Part shown: in pieces, positions 16,807 to 26,578 of the stretch
How the letters are laid out: each line of letters opens with the position of its first letter
Position numbering within the stretch: position 1 is the first letter of the stretch
NCBI GenBank assembly: GCA_029961105.1
Contig: JASBVO010000006.1
Location: 62,001 to 126,000 of the forward strand
DNA: 64,000 bases
Reading direction: 5' to 3'
From: Micrococcus sp.
Lineage (GTDB): Bacteria > Actinomycetota > Actinomycetes > Actinomycetales > Micrococcaceae
Notes under the pieces: model-generated
What the model was told of the DNA's origin: nothing
Databases searched by the model: none
The model's input: only the letters and a program-made list of their open reading frames with translations
Position numbers and translations under genes: made by a program

Positions 16807-18180
16807 TCAGTGCTCGTGGGTGGTCAGGTCCAGGTCCTTGGACTCCCGCGTCAGCACGATCGCGATGACGGAGACCAGGGCCATGCCGGCCAGGAAGCCG
16901 ATGACCGGGACCACGGAGGTCCCGCCGCCGGGGCCGGCGTACAGCGTGGCCAGGATGGTCGGGGTGAACCCGGCGCCGATGAGGGTGGCCAGCTGGTAGC
17001 CCAGGGAGGCGCCGGTGTAGCGGGCGCCGGTGCCGAACTGCTCGGAGATGAAGGCGGCCAGCGGACCGTAGAGCATCCCGTGCAGGCCGAGGGCGATGGT
17101 GAAGGCCAGCGTCAGCACGAACCAGTTGGTGGACTGGAGCATGGTGAAGAACGGGGTGAGGAACATGACGAACAGCACCAGGCCGGCGATCATCACCGGG
17201 CGGCGGCCGAAGCGGTCGGAGACCCGGCCGAAGCCGATGACGAAGAGGATGGAGATGACGGAGGCGACGGCGAAGGCGTAGAGGACGTCGGACCGGGCGG
17301 AGCCGGCGTCGGTGGCGTAGCCCACGGAGAAGGTGGACAGCAGCACCTGCAGGCCGAAGCCGGACGCTCCGCCGAGCATGGTCAGCAGCAGGGCCTTCGG
17401 CCGGCGCAGCACCTGCAGCAGCGGCAGCCGGGGCTTGGCGCCCGTCCTCGCGTCCTCTGCCTCGGCCTTCGCCACGGCGGCGGCGAACACGGGGGACTCG
17501 CTGACCCTGGCGCGGATGACCATGCCGACGATCAGCAGCACGAAGGACATCAGGAACGGCACGCGCCAGCCCCAGGCGAGGAACTGCTCCTGCGGCAGGG
17601 TGGCGGAGAAGGTGCCGAGGACGAAGGTGCCCAGGGCGGCACCGGTGGGGGCGCCGGCGTTGGTGAAGGAGGCGGCGAAGCCGCGCTTGCCGGACTCGGA
17701 GTGCTCCAGCGCCATCAGCGCGGCGCCGCCCCACTCACCGCCCACCGCGATGCCCTGGAGGACGCGCAGCAGCACGAGGATCACCGCACCCCAGCCGCCG
17801 ATCTGCGCTGCGCCAGGCACCAGCCCGATCAGGGTGGACGCCACGCCCATGATGAGCATGGACAGCACGAGCATCTTCTTCCGGCCCAGCCTGTCCCCGA
17901 AGTGGCCGAAGATCGCCCCGCCGAGCGGGCGGGCCAGGTAGCCGGCGGCGAAGGTGCCGTAGGCGGCGATCGTTCCGGTCAGGGGGTCCAGCCCGGTGAA
18001 GAACACGGCCGGGAAGACCACGGCGGAGGCGGCGGCGTAGAGCAGGAAGTCGTAGAACTCGATCGTCGAGCCCAGGTAGCTGGACAGGATGACGCGGCGG
18101 GCCTCGCGGCGCTTCACCGCGGGGTTGAGCGCGTCGAGGTCGGGGACGGGCGCGATGGGCTGTGCCGAGACAGTGGACAT
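16807..18180 (-). CDS. phdT: MFS transporter (metabolite:H+ symporter family), probable phenylpropanoid/aromatic acid uptake
   Basis: 457 residues, 12 predicted membrane segments. The MHS-type start SYLGSTIEFYDFLLYAAASA and the loop GHFGDRLGRKKML between TM2 and TM3 are visible. It imports a substrate with protons across the cytoplasmic membrane. It lies 29 bases downstream of the CoA ligase gene in the same direction, as in the phd cluster of Corynebacterium. The symbol is by synteny from memory; the substrate is inferred. Confidence 0.85.
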   Translation of the reverse strand: MSTVSAQPIAPVPDLDALNPAVKRREARRVILSSYLGSTIEFYDFLLYAAASAVVFPAVFFTGLDPLTGTIAAYGTFAAGYLARPLGGAIFGHFGDRLGRKKMLVLSMLIMGVASTLIGLVPGAAQIGGWGAVILVLLRVLQGIAVGGEWGGAALMALEHSESGKRGFAASFTNAGAPTGAALGTFVLGTFSATLPQEQFLAWGWRVPFLMSFVLLIVGMVIRARVSESPVFAAAVAKAEAEDARTGAKPRLPLLQVLRRPKALLLTMLGGASGFGLQVLLSTFSVGYATDAGSARSDVLYAFAVASVISILFVIGFGRVSDRFGRRPVMIAGLVLFVMFLTPFFTMLQSTNWFVLTLAFTIALGLHGMLYGPLAAFISEQFGTGARYTGASLGYQLATLIGAGFTPTILATLYAGPGGGTSVVPVIGFLAGMALVSVIAIVLTRESKDLDLTTHEH

Positions 18181-18209
18181 GGTTCTCTCCAGTCGGGATG
18201 GGGCGGGTG

Positions 18210-19754
<1,545 letters not shown>

Positions 19755-19810
19755 GGGACTCCTTCGCTCTGTGGGCTGGATCACGTGATAACCCATGTAA
19801 CGCTCAAGAG

Positions 19811-19823
19811 TTGAGAAAGTCAA
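19811..19823. promoter_or_regulatory. PhdR-type MarR box upstream of the CoA ligase
   Basis: On the minus strand it reads TTGACTTTCTCAA, one base from TTGACTTTATCAA found at 20699 upstream of the divergent SDR operon. Lies 57 bases upstream of the ligase start codon. Confidence 0.6.
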
Positions 19824-19897
19824 TGATTGTTTTCGCGGCACGACTTCACGGACTGCGGGGTTCCCGGGTTCCCGGGAGGAGGGGGTGCCCTCTCCGG

Positions 19898-19967
19898 GTG
19901 GCCTGTCCCCGCCTGCCGAGGCGGCCTGTCCCCGCCTGCTGAGGTGACCTGTCGCCGCCCTCCGAAG
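19898..19967. repeat. 23-bp tandem repeat, about three copies
   Basis: Units at 19898-19920, 19921-19943 and 19944-19967, each a variant of GTGGCCTGTCCCCGCCTG followed by CCGAG. Non-coding, between the ligase promoter and the end of the MarR gene. A partial fourth unit follows. Confidence 0.7.
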
Positions 19968-20075
19968 GTGGCCCGCCCCGGCGGAGGCGCCCGCGGGGCG
20001 ACGCCGGCCGCACGCCGAGGGGCGCGCGGTCGGCGTCGTGCTGCGGGCGGGGCGCGGGCGAGCTGCCGGGCGGGG

Positions 20076-20561
20076 CTAGAAGGCGATCTTCAGCAGCAGG
20101 GTGCGCAGCTGCTTGCGCTCGCGCGCCGAGAGCGTGCCGAGGGTGACGTCCTCGGACTCGAGCAGGATCTGCCGGGCCTTCTCGAAGAGCTCCACGCCGG
20201 CATCGGTGGCGACGATGATCTTGGAGCGCCGGTCCCGGGGGTCGGTCTCGCGCTGGACCGCTCCGAGCTCCTCCAGGGAGTCGACCAGGGCCACGATCTG
20301 GCTGGGGTCCAGGGCCAGGAACTCGCCCAGCTCGCGCTGTGAGGGCTTCAGGCCGCTGGCCGCCAGGGACAGTACCGAGTAGTGGCGCACCTTGATGCCC
20401 AGCGGGGCGAGCATCTGGTTGGCATGACCCGAGCCACGTCCGCGGGCGCGGGCCGTGAGGAACTGGACCTGCTGGGCGAGCTCGCCGGCGAGGAACCGTT
20501 CGGTGCCCGCATCCTCCATGGCGTCCGGCTTGGCCTCGCCCTGGCGGGGGGATGTCGACAT
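20076..20561 (-). CDS. phdR: MarR-family repressor of the phenylpropanoid cluster
   Basis: 161 residues. MarR winged helix with QRELGEFLALDPSQIVALVDSLEELG and the wing DPRDRRSKI. It sits between the minus-strand ligase/transporter genes and the divergent plus-strand catabolic operon. In Corynebacterium glutamicum a MarR protein in the same position represses the cluster and is released by phenylpropanoyl-CoA esters; the same role is inferred here. Two near-identical dyads (20588 and 20699) lie in the divergent promoter region. Confidence 0.87.
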   Translation of the reverse strand: MSTSPRQGEAKPDAMEDAGTERFLAGELAQQVQFLTARARGRGSGHANQMLAPLGIKVRHYSVLSLAASGLKPSQRELGEFLALDPSQIVALVDSLEELGAVQRETDPRDRRSKIIVATDAGVELFEKARQILLESEDVTLGTLSARERKQLRTLLLKIAF

Positions 20562-20587
20562 GGGTCCTCATAACACTCGGTCAACCA

Positions 20588-20600
20588 TTGATCTTATCAA
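20588..20600. promoter_or_regulatory. MarR operator near the phdR promoter
   Basis: Perfect dyad TTGAT-CTT-ATCAA, 27 bases upstream of the phdR start codon, in a sharply AT-rich patch. Fits autoregulation. Confidence 0.65.
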
Positions 20601-20698
20601 GTGTAAACCCGATCCTGGGGATTCGGGGTGTGGATCCCGGGGCGGGCTGCCGCGGGGGCGGCCGGCCGAGGGGCTGTTTCCATGGCGAAAACCGATCA

Positions 20699-20711
20699 TT
20701 GACTTTATCAA
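20699..20711. promoter_or_regulatory. MarR operator upstream of the SDR operon
   Basis: TTGACTTTATCAA, matching 20588-20600 at 11 of 13 positions, 75 bases before the phdB start. Third related box at 19811. Confidence 0.65.
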
Positions 20712-20785
20712 CGGTATGGGCTGTCATGGTCCCAGTACCTCAGCACCGAACGTCACCACCGAACGTCAATCCCGAAGGAGAAGCC

Positions 20786-21718
20786 ATGTCCCTCAACGGC
20801 AAGGTTGCCATCGTCACCGGTTCCGGCGCAGGTCTCGGCCTGGCCTACGCCCAGGAGCTCGCGCGCCAGGGCGCCGCGGTCGTCATCAATGACGTCAACC
20901 AGGAGATCGCCGACCAGGCGGTCGCGTCCATCACCGAGGCCGGCGGCAGGGCCGCCGCCGTGGTGGCCCCGGTCGGCTCCTCCGAGACCGCCGACCAGCT
21001 GGTGCGGACCGCCGTGGACACCTTCGGCGGGCTGGACATCCTGGTCACCAATGCCGGCATCCTGCGGGACAAGTCCCTGCTGAAGATGACCGATGACGAC
21101 TTCGACGCGGTGATCAACGTCCACCTCAAGGGCACCTTCACCTGCGTGCGCTCCGCGTTCGCCCACTTCAAGGACAACGGCGTGGCCGGCCGCATCGTCA
21201 CCATCGGGTCCCCGACCGGCCAGCGCGGCAACTTCGGCCAGACCAACTACGCCGCCGCCAAGGCCGGGATCGTGGGCATGGTCCGCACCTGGGCGCTGGA
21301 GATGAAGAAGGCCGGCGTGTCCGTCAACGCCGTCATCCCCGTGGCGGCCACCGCCATGACCAAGACCATCCCGTTCTTCGCCAAGGCCGTCGAGGCCGAC
21401 GAGCGAGGCGAGGCCATGCCGGAGTTCTTCCGCAAGGACCTGGGCTTCGGCCCGGCCAGGGACGTGGCCGGCCTCATCGCCTTCCTGTCCTCCGACGCCG
21501 CGGCCGGCATCTCCGGCCAGGCCATCGGCGTGGGCGGGGACCGCCTGCAGGTCTGGTCCCACCCCGAGCCCGTCACCACCGACTACCACGAGGGCGGCTG
21601 GGACTACGAGACCATGCTCACCGAGGGCAAGGCCATCCTCGAGGCCAACCTGCAGTCCGTGGGCGAGCGGATGCCGGAGCTGCCGGCCGAGCTGCAGCCC
21701 GAGGCCGCCGCGCAGTAG
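20786..21718 (+). CDS. phdB: SDR 3-hydroxyacyl-CoA dehydrogenase
   Basis: 310 residues, short-chain dehydrogenase: NAD-binding TGSGAGLG at 11-18, NAG at 89-91, catalytic Ser142, Tyr155 and Lys159. The closest family type is the 3-hydroxyacyl-CoA dehydrogenase domain of multifunctional beta-oxidation enzymes, with an extended C-terminus (~60 residues after the Rossmann core). It would oxidise the 3-hydroxyphenylpropanoyl-CoA intermediate. ATG 20786 has GAAGGAG 6 bases upstream. First gene of a four-gene run on the plus strand. Confidence 0.87.
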   Translation: MSLNGKVAIVTGSGAGLGLAYAQELARQGAAVVINDVNQEIADQAVASITEAGGRAAAVVAPVGSSETADQLVRTAVDTFGGLDILVTNAGILRDKSLLKMTDDDFDAVINVHLKGTFTCVRSAFAHFKDNGVAGRIVTIGSPTGQRGNFGQTNYAAAKAGIVGMVRTWALEMKKAGVSVNAVIPVAATAMTKTIPFFAKAVEADERGEAMPEFFRKDLGFGPARDVAGLIAFLSSDAAAGISGQAIGVGGDRLQVWSHPEPVTTDYHEGGWDYETMLTEGKAILEANLQSVGERMPELPAELQPEAAAQ

Positions 21719-21835
21719 GGACCGGCCCGACGCCGGCCGGGAACCTCCCGTCCGGCGTCGCCACCGGGGCCCGCGGCCCTGATACCGACGCCGCCCCGAA
21801 CGTCATCACCCCAGCAACCGCACCCAGGAGGAACC

Positions 21836-22801
21836 ATGGGACAGACCGCCGTGCGCTATGAATGCGCCGTGGACGTGAACGCCATCACCGCCGTGGACAT
21901 GCACGTCCACCTCGAGATCGACGGCCACGGCCACCAGTCCATGCCGGACGACATCATGGAGGCCTCGTCGAAGTACTTCAAGGCCGCCGAGCGCACCCCC
22001 TCGATCGACACGATCGCGAAGACCTACCGGGGCCAGCGGATGGCCGCGGTCGTCTTCACCGTGGACGCCCGCACCCAGATGGGCCACCTGCCCAATTCGA
22101 TCGACGACCTGGTGGCCGGCTGTGCCCGGAACAATGACGTGCTCATCCCCTTCGGCAGCGTCGACCCGCGCACCGGGCCGGCGGCGATCGCCGAGGCCCG
22201 TCGCCAGGCCGATGAGCTGGGCGTGCGCGGGTTCAAGTTCCACCCCTCCGTGCAGGGCTTCGACCCCTCGGATGAGCAGTACTTCCCGCTGTGGGCGGAA
22301 CTGGAGCGGTTCGGGCTGCCGTGCATCTTCCACACCGGGCAGAACGGCATGGGCGCCGGGCTGCCCGGGGGGCGCGGGATCAAGCTGAAGTACTCGAACC
22401 CGCTGCTGCTGGACGACGTGGCGGCCGAGCACCCGGACCTGCCGATCATCATGGCCCACCCCTCGGTGCCGTGGCAGGATGAGGCGAACTCGATCGCCAC
22501 GCACAAGTCCAACGTGTACATCGACCTCTCCGGCTGGTCCCCGAAGTACTTCCCGGAGTCGCTGGTGCGCCAGTCCAACAACGTGCTCTCCCGCAAGGTG
22601 CTGTTCGGCACCGACTTCCCGCTGATCACCCCGGACCAGTGGCTGAAGGCCTTCGCCGAGCTGCCGCTCAAGGACGAGGTCCGTCCCCGGATCCTCAAGG
22701 ACAACGCGGTCAAGCTGCTCGGCCTGGGGACCGGGCCGTCCGCCGGGACCCCCGACGCTGGCCGGGCCGACACCGGCGCCCCCGCGGGCGGTGCGGCATG
22801 A
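21836..22801 (+). CDS. phdC: amidohydrolase-2 family TIM-barrel metal-dependent hydrolase
   Basis: 321 residues of the amidohydrolase-2 (ACMSD-like) family. Metal and active-site residues visible: His23 and His25 (DMHVH), His136 (KFHPS), His166 (FHTGQ), His208 (AHPS) and Asp260 (GTDFP). In the homologous phd cluster a TIM-barrel hydrolase lies at the same place and is thought to cleave the beta-keto-CoA side chain, releasing the benzoate; this is inferred here. ATG 21836 with AGGAGG upstream. The stop overlaps the next start (ATGA). Confidence 0.83.
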   Translation: MGQTAVRYECAVDVNAITAVDMHVHLEIDGHGHQSMPDDIMEASSKYFKAAERTPSIDTIAKTYRGQRMAAVVFTVDARTQMGHLPNSIDDLVAGCARNNDVLIPFGSVDPRTGPAAIAEARRQADELGVRGFKFHPSVQGFDPSDEQYFPLWAELERFGLPCIFHTGQNGMGAGLPGGRGIKLKYSNPLLLDDVAAEHPDLPIIMAHPSVPWQDEANSIATHKSNVYIDLSGWSPKYFPESLVRQSNNVLSRKVLFGTDFPLITPDQWLKAFAELPLKDEVRPRILKDNAVKLLGLGTGPSAGTPDAGRADTGAPAGGAA

Positions 22802-24003
22802 GCGGCGGGCGCTCGCCCGCCGTCGGGACCGTCATCCCCTCGGACCTCTACGGCTTCGCCGAGCGACTGACCGAGGCCGAGCGGAAGGTCCTGACGGACC
22901 TGCGGGAGCAACTGCAGGCGACGGTCTACCCGCTCGTCAACGACGCCTGGGACCGGGCCGAGCTGCCGGAGGAACTCCTGCAGGCGGTGCGCAACCTGGA
23001 GCTGATGGACCCTCCGGCGCTGCGCGCGGCCGGGGAGCCCGTCCGCGACCTGCTCACCGGGTTCCGCAACTTCGAGCTGGCCCGCTGTGACATCAACGTC
23101 GGCACCCTGTACAACGCCCAGGCCGGACTGTTCCGCACGGTGTGCACCGTGGGCGGCTCGCCGGAGCAGGCACGGGAGCTGGACGCCAGGATCCGCACCT
23201 ACGAGCTGACCGGCGTCTTCGCCCTGACCGAGCCGGACCACGGCTCGGACGTGGCCGGCGGGCTGGCCACCTCGGCCACCCGGGACGAGACCACGGGGGA
23301 GTGGGTCATCAACGGCGCCAAGCGCTGGATCGGCGGCGCCTCGGTGTCCGACGTCATGGCCACCTTCGCCCGGGACACCGCCGACGGCCAGGTCAAGTGC
23401 TTCCTGGTCCCGCGTGAGGCCGAGGGCGTGTCCATGACGATCATCCCGAACAAGGCCTCGCTGCGGATCATGCAGAACGCGCACATCGAGTACCGCGACG
23501 TGCGGGTGGGCGAGGGCGCCCGGCTGCAGGGCATCAACTCGTTCAAGGACGTGGCCCGCTGCCTGCGGAACATGCGCTCGGACGTGGCGTGGATGGCCGT
23601 GGGCGCCCAGGCCGGCGCCTACGAGGCGGCCCTGCGGTACGTGCGCGAGCGGGAGCAGTTCGGCCGACCGATCGCCGGCTTCCAGCTGGTGCAGGAGAAA
23701 CTGGCCGTGATGCTGGGCAACCTCACCGCGTCGCTGGGCATGGTGGTGCAGCTGACCGAGCAGCAGGCCCAGGGGACCTACCGGGACGAGAACTCCGCCC
23801 TGGCCAAGATGTACACCTCGCTGCGGCTGCGGGAGACCGTGGCGCTGGCCCGTGAGGTGTGCGGCGGCAACGGCATCACCCTGGACACGGACGTGGCCCG
23901 GTTCCACGCCGATGCCGAGGCCATCTACTCCTACGAGGGCACGCACGAGATCAACGCGCTCATCGTCGGCCGGGCCGTCACCGGCATCGGGGCCTTCGTC
24001 TAG
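22798..24003 (+). CDS. phdD: acyl-CoA dehydrogenase (glutaryl-CoA dehydrogenase-like)
   Basis: FAD enzyme introducing a 2,3-double bond into acyl-CoA, e.g. dihydro-phenylpropanoyl-CoA. 401 residues: FALTEPDHGSD flavin motif (~141-151), WIGGAS, REQFGRPIAGFQLVQ, and the catalytic base Glu380 in YEGTHEIN. Translationally coupled to the preceding hydrolase by ATGA overlap. A hairpin follows the stop. Confidence 0.88.
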   Translation: MSGGRSPAVGTVIPSDLYGFAERLTEAERKVLTDLREQLQATVYPLVNDAWDRAELPEELLQAVRNLELMDPPALRAAGEPVRDLLTGFRNFELARCDINVGTLYNAQAGLFRTVCTVGGSPEQARELDARIRTYELTGVFALTEPDHGSDVAGGLATSATRDETTGEWVINGAKRWIGGASVSDVMATFARDTADGQVKCFLVPREAEGVSMTIIPNKASLRIMQNAHIEYRDVRVGEGARLQGINSFKDVARCLRNMRSDVAWMAVGAQAGAYEAALRYVREREQFGRPIAGFQLVQEKLAVMLGNLTASLGMVVQLTEQQAQGTYRDENSALAKMYTSLRLRETVALAREVCGGNGITLDTDVARFHADAEAIYSYEGTHEINALIVGRAVTGIGAFV

Positions 24004-24086
24004 CCGGCCACAGCCGGCGGCGGGCCGATCTGGGCGGACCGGACGGCCGCCGTCGGGCCACGGACCCGTCCCGTCGATCACCGTCC

Positions 24087-24110
24087 GGCCACGATCCACG
24101 GATCGTGGCC
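24087..24110. terminator. hairpin after the acyl-CoA dehydrogenase gene
   Basis: 11-bp perfect arms GGCCACGATCC (24087-24097) and GGATCGTGGCC (24100-24110) with a 2-base gap. Separates the SDR operon from the MaoC gene, which has its own AT-rich promoter region (TTGCAG at 24119, GTAAAA at 24142). Confidence 0.5.
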
Positions 24111-24170
24111 CCAGACAGTTGCAGTCATCAACCATTGTGATGTAAAACACAGTTCAGAGGAGAGAGAGCC

Positions 24171-24644
24171 ATGACCGAGACCATCACCCCCCGCACCGTC
24201 GTCAGCTTCGAGGAGGCCAAGGCCCTCGCGGGCCAGGACCTCGGCGTCACCGAGTGGCGTGAGGTCACCCAGGAGATGGTGAACACCTTCGCCGATGCCA
24301 CCGACGACCAGCAGTGGATCCACGTGGACCCCGAGCGCGCCAAGGACGGGCCGTTCGGTGCCCCGATCGCCCACGGATTCCTGACGCTGTCCATGATCAT
24401 CCCGTTCTGGTCCGAGCTCTTCGACGTCTCCGACGTCAAGACCAAGGTCAACTACGGCTTGGACAAGGTCCGCTTCACTTCCCCGGTCAAGGTCGGTTCC
24501 CGCATCCGCATGAAGGGCTCGATCGCCGACGTGCAGGAGGTCAAGGGCAACGGCCTGCACATCGTCGTCGACGCCACCATCGAGATCGAGGGCGAGGAGC
24601 GTCCCGCCGTCGTCGCGACCTTCCTCGCCCGCTTCTACGCCTGA
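24171..24644 (+). CDS. phdE: MaoC-like enoyl-CoA hydratase
   Basis: 157-residue hot-dog-fold hydratase. The hydratase-2 motif is complete: Asp46 and His51 (DDQQWIH) are the catalytic pair, followed by PFGAPIAHGFLTLS. It would add water to phenylpropenoyl-CoA such as p-coumaroyl-CoA. ATG 24171 has AGAGGAGAGA upstream. Last of the phd-type genes. Confidence 0.88.
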   Translation: MTETITPRTVVSFEEAKALAGQDLGVTEWREVTQEMVNTFADATDDQQWIHVDPERAKDGPFGAPIAHGFLTLSMIIPFWSELFDVSDVKTKVNYGLDKVRFTSPVKVGSRIRMKGSIADVQEVKGNGLHIVVDATIEIEGEERPAVVATFLARFYA

Positions 24645-24709
24645 GGCGCCCGCCTGCAGGCACTCCAACCACCCCGGCCCAGGCCGGACGCATCCCCCCA
24701 GGAGAGATC

Positions 24710-25741
24710 ATGAACAAGAAGCTCGTCTCACTGATGGCCACTGCCGCCGTCGCGGGCCTGGCCCTGACCGGCTGCGGTTCCGGCTCCCCCTCGGGGGGAG
24801 GCGGCGAGAGCCCCTCCGGCACTGCGGCGACCGGAACGGCCACGGATGCGGGAGGGGCCGGCGGTGAGTTGGACAAGGTGATCGTCGGCGTGCTGCCGAT
24901 CGCCCCGTCCGTGGCGGTGAAGTACGGCATCGAGGAGGGCATCTTCGAGGAGCACGGCATCGAGGTGGAGCTCTCCACCTCCAACGCGGGCGCGGCCATG
25001 CTGCCGGCGGTGGCCAACGAACAGATCCACTTCGGCGTGGGCAACCCGAATTCGGTGATGAACGCCAACGACCGCGGCCTGGACATGAAGATCGTGGCCG
25101 GTTACTCCAACTCGCTGGCCGAGGGAGAGGACATCGCCGGCGTGGTGACCACCAAGGACAGCGGGATCCAGGGCTGGAAGGACCTGGCCGGCAAGACCGT
25201 CTCGGTCAACGCCCTCAAGACCCAGGGCGACCTGACCATCATGGAGGCCGTCTCCAAGGCCGGGGGCGACCCGGCGGCCATCAAGTTCTCCGAGATGCCG
25301 TTCCAGGACATGCCTGCCCAGCTCGAGCGCGGCAACACGGACGCCATCTGGGTCCCGGAGCCGTTCCTGACCCAGTCGCTGGGCGACGAGAACAACCAGC
25401 TGGTGGGGTACTCCTTCCAGGACTCGGTTCCCGGCATGCCGACCATGGTCACGTTCAGCTCGGGCGCGTTCACCGAGGAGAACCCGGAGCTGACCCAGCG
25501 GTTCGTGGACGCCATGACGGAGTCGCTGGCCGCTGCCGATTCGGATCCGGAAGGTGCCCGGGCCCTGCTGCCCGAGTTCATCAACCTCCCGGAGGAGGCC
25601 GCGCAGAACCTGAAGATGGAGAAGCTCTCCGGCGAGATCCGCAAGGAGCAGATCGAGGAGGCCGGCCGGCTGATGGTGAAGTACGGCTTCATCAGCAAGG
25701 ACCCGGACGTGGAGAACCTGTACTGGGAGGGCGCTCAGTGA
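24710..25741 (+). CDS. NitT/TauT-type ABC substrate-binding lipoprotein
   Basis: 343 residues. Signal peptide with lipobox LTGC (lipidated Cys22) and a Gly/Ser/Thr linker, then an NMT1/THI5-like binding domain (GIEEGIFEEHGIEVELS, DAIWVPEPFL). It captures a small organic acid or amine outside the membrane. No permease or ATPase gene is adjacent. The position after the phd genes suggests aromatic acid uptake (inference). It is more distant from the two tandem paralogues at 26.6-28.7 kb than they are from each other. Confidence 0.88.
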   Translation: MNKKLVSLMATAAVAGLALTGCGSGSPSGGGGESPSGTAATGTATDAGGAGGELDKVIVGVLPIAPSVAVKYGIEEGIFEEHGIEVELSTSNAGAAMLPAVANEQIHFGVGNPNSVMNANDRGLDMKIVAGYSNSLAEGEDIAGVVTTKDSGIQGWKDLAGKTVSVNALKTQGDLTIMEAVSKAGGDPAAIKFSEMPFQDMPAQLERGNTDAIWVPEPFLTQSLGDENNQLVGYSFQDSVPGMPTMVTFSSGAFTEENPELTQRFVDAMTESLAAADSDPEGARALLPEFINLPEEAAQNLKMEKLSGEIRKEQIEEAGRLMVKYGFISKDPDVENLYWEGAQ

Positions 25742-25785
25742 GCTGACGCTCGCGTTGCCGGCGGTGGGCCCGCTGGCCTGACGAC

Positions 25786-25815
25786 GCCCCGGACCTGGAT
25801 CTCCAGGACCGGGGC
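25786..25815. terminator. hairpin after the binding-protein gene
   Basis: 13-bp arms 25786-25798 and 25803-25815 (GCCCCGGACCTGG type) with one mismatch and an ATCT loop. Confidence 0.7.
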
Positions 25816-25879
25816 ATCGTGCTGCTCGGGTCCCGATCGGCGGGTGGGCTCCGCGCCGGCCGGCCCGCCCGGGTACCCG

Positions 25880-25935
25880 CCAGTGCCGCTCCCCGTAGGT
25901 GCCGTTCCCTACCAGTGCCGCTCCCCGTCGGTGCC
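25880..25935. repeat. 24-bp direct repeat
   Basis: CCAGTGCCGCTCCCCGT followed by nGGTGCC occurs at 25880-25903 and 25912-25935 with one mismatch, just outside the 3' end of the MarR gene. Confidence 0.6.
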
Positions 25936-25943
25936 CGTCTCGC

Positions 25944-26408
25944 TCAGGGGCGCTCGGGGCCGGGGGCGGCGTCGTGGGCGAGGACGCGCCGCAGCAGAGC
26001 GGCGAGTTGCTCGGCCTCCTGGGCGGTCAACGGGTCGAAGAGCCGGTCGTTGACCTCCAGCGCCGGGCTGTACAGGTCCATCAGCAGCGCGCGTCCCGCT
26101 TCGGTGAGGGCGGCCACCCGGCGTCGGCCGTCATGGGGATCGCGGGAGACCGTCACGTGGCCCTGGGCGGACATCCGGTGCACCAGCTCGGTCAGGGTCG
26201 CCCGGTCCACGGCCAGCTGCTCGGCGATCTGCGACTGGGACAGGCCGTCGGCGGACCGGACCAGGCACAGCAGGAGGCCGAACTGGATGGACGTGTGGTC
26301 GGCCGATACCCGCTGGGCCCAGAGGCGGCCGTGGCGACTGAGCAGCCGTCGCACCGCGAGGCTGTGGAACGCCTCGGGAGCCTCCAGTGACCGACCGTCG
26401 TCCTGCAT
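25944..26408 (-). CDS. MarR-family transcriptional regulator
   Basis: 154 residues with a MarR helix-turn-helix (SQSQIAEQLAVDRATLTELVHRMSAQGHV) and wing DPHDGRRR. Different subgroup from the two PhdR-like proteins. Divergent from the binding-protein pair at 26579, sharing a 170-base region with the AT-rich string ATGAAATAGTTGAG (26421-26434). The 10-mer ATGAAATAGT recurs before the second CoA ligase (28895), so one regulator may control both (inference). Confidence 0.87.
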   Translation of the reverse strand: MQDDGRSLEAPEAFHSLAVRRLLSRHGRLWAQRVSADHTSIQFGLLLCLVRSADGLSQSQIAEQLAVDRATLTELVHRMSAQGHVTVSRDPHDGRRRVAALTEAGRALLMDLYSPALEVNDRLFDPLTAQEAEQLAALLRRVLAHDAAPGPERP

Positions 26409-26420
26409 GGGCCTCCGTCC

Positions 26421-26450
26421 ATGAAATAGTTGAGAATATTAATTGATTTG
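26421..26450. promoter_or_regulatory. AT-rich MarR-type operator region
   Basis: ATGAAATAGTTGAGAATATT followed by AATTGATTTG, an AT island in 70% GC DNA, 13 bases from the MarR start codon. Shares ATGAAATAGT with 28895-28904. Confidence 0.45.
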
Positions 26451-26578
26451 TCTTGTTGGTCAGGATGACCGATGTCTAGACTGTGAGTCACCTTACAGGC
26501 TCGTCGACCCCCTCGCCGTGGCCTCGCGGCCGGTCTTCCGCGCCGCAGACTCTCGCACGTCATAACCAGGAGCGCCCG

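Noticed and set aside
24125-24141. Additional phd-type MarR box (CATCA-N7-TGATG) upstream of the MaoC gene
   Set aside because: Half-site spacing and sequence differ from the TTGA-N5-TCAA pattern, so it was not counted as a member of the family.
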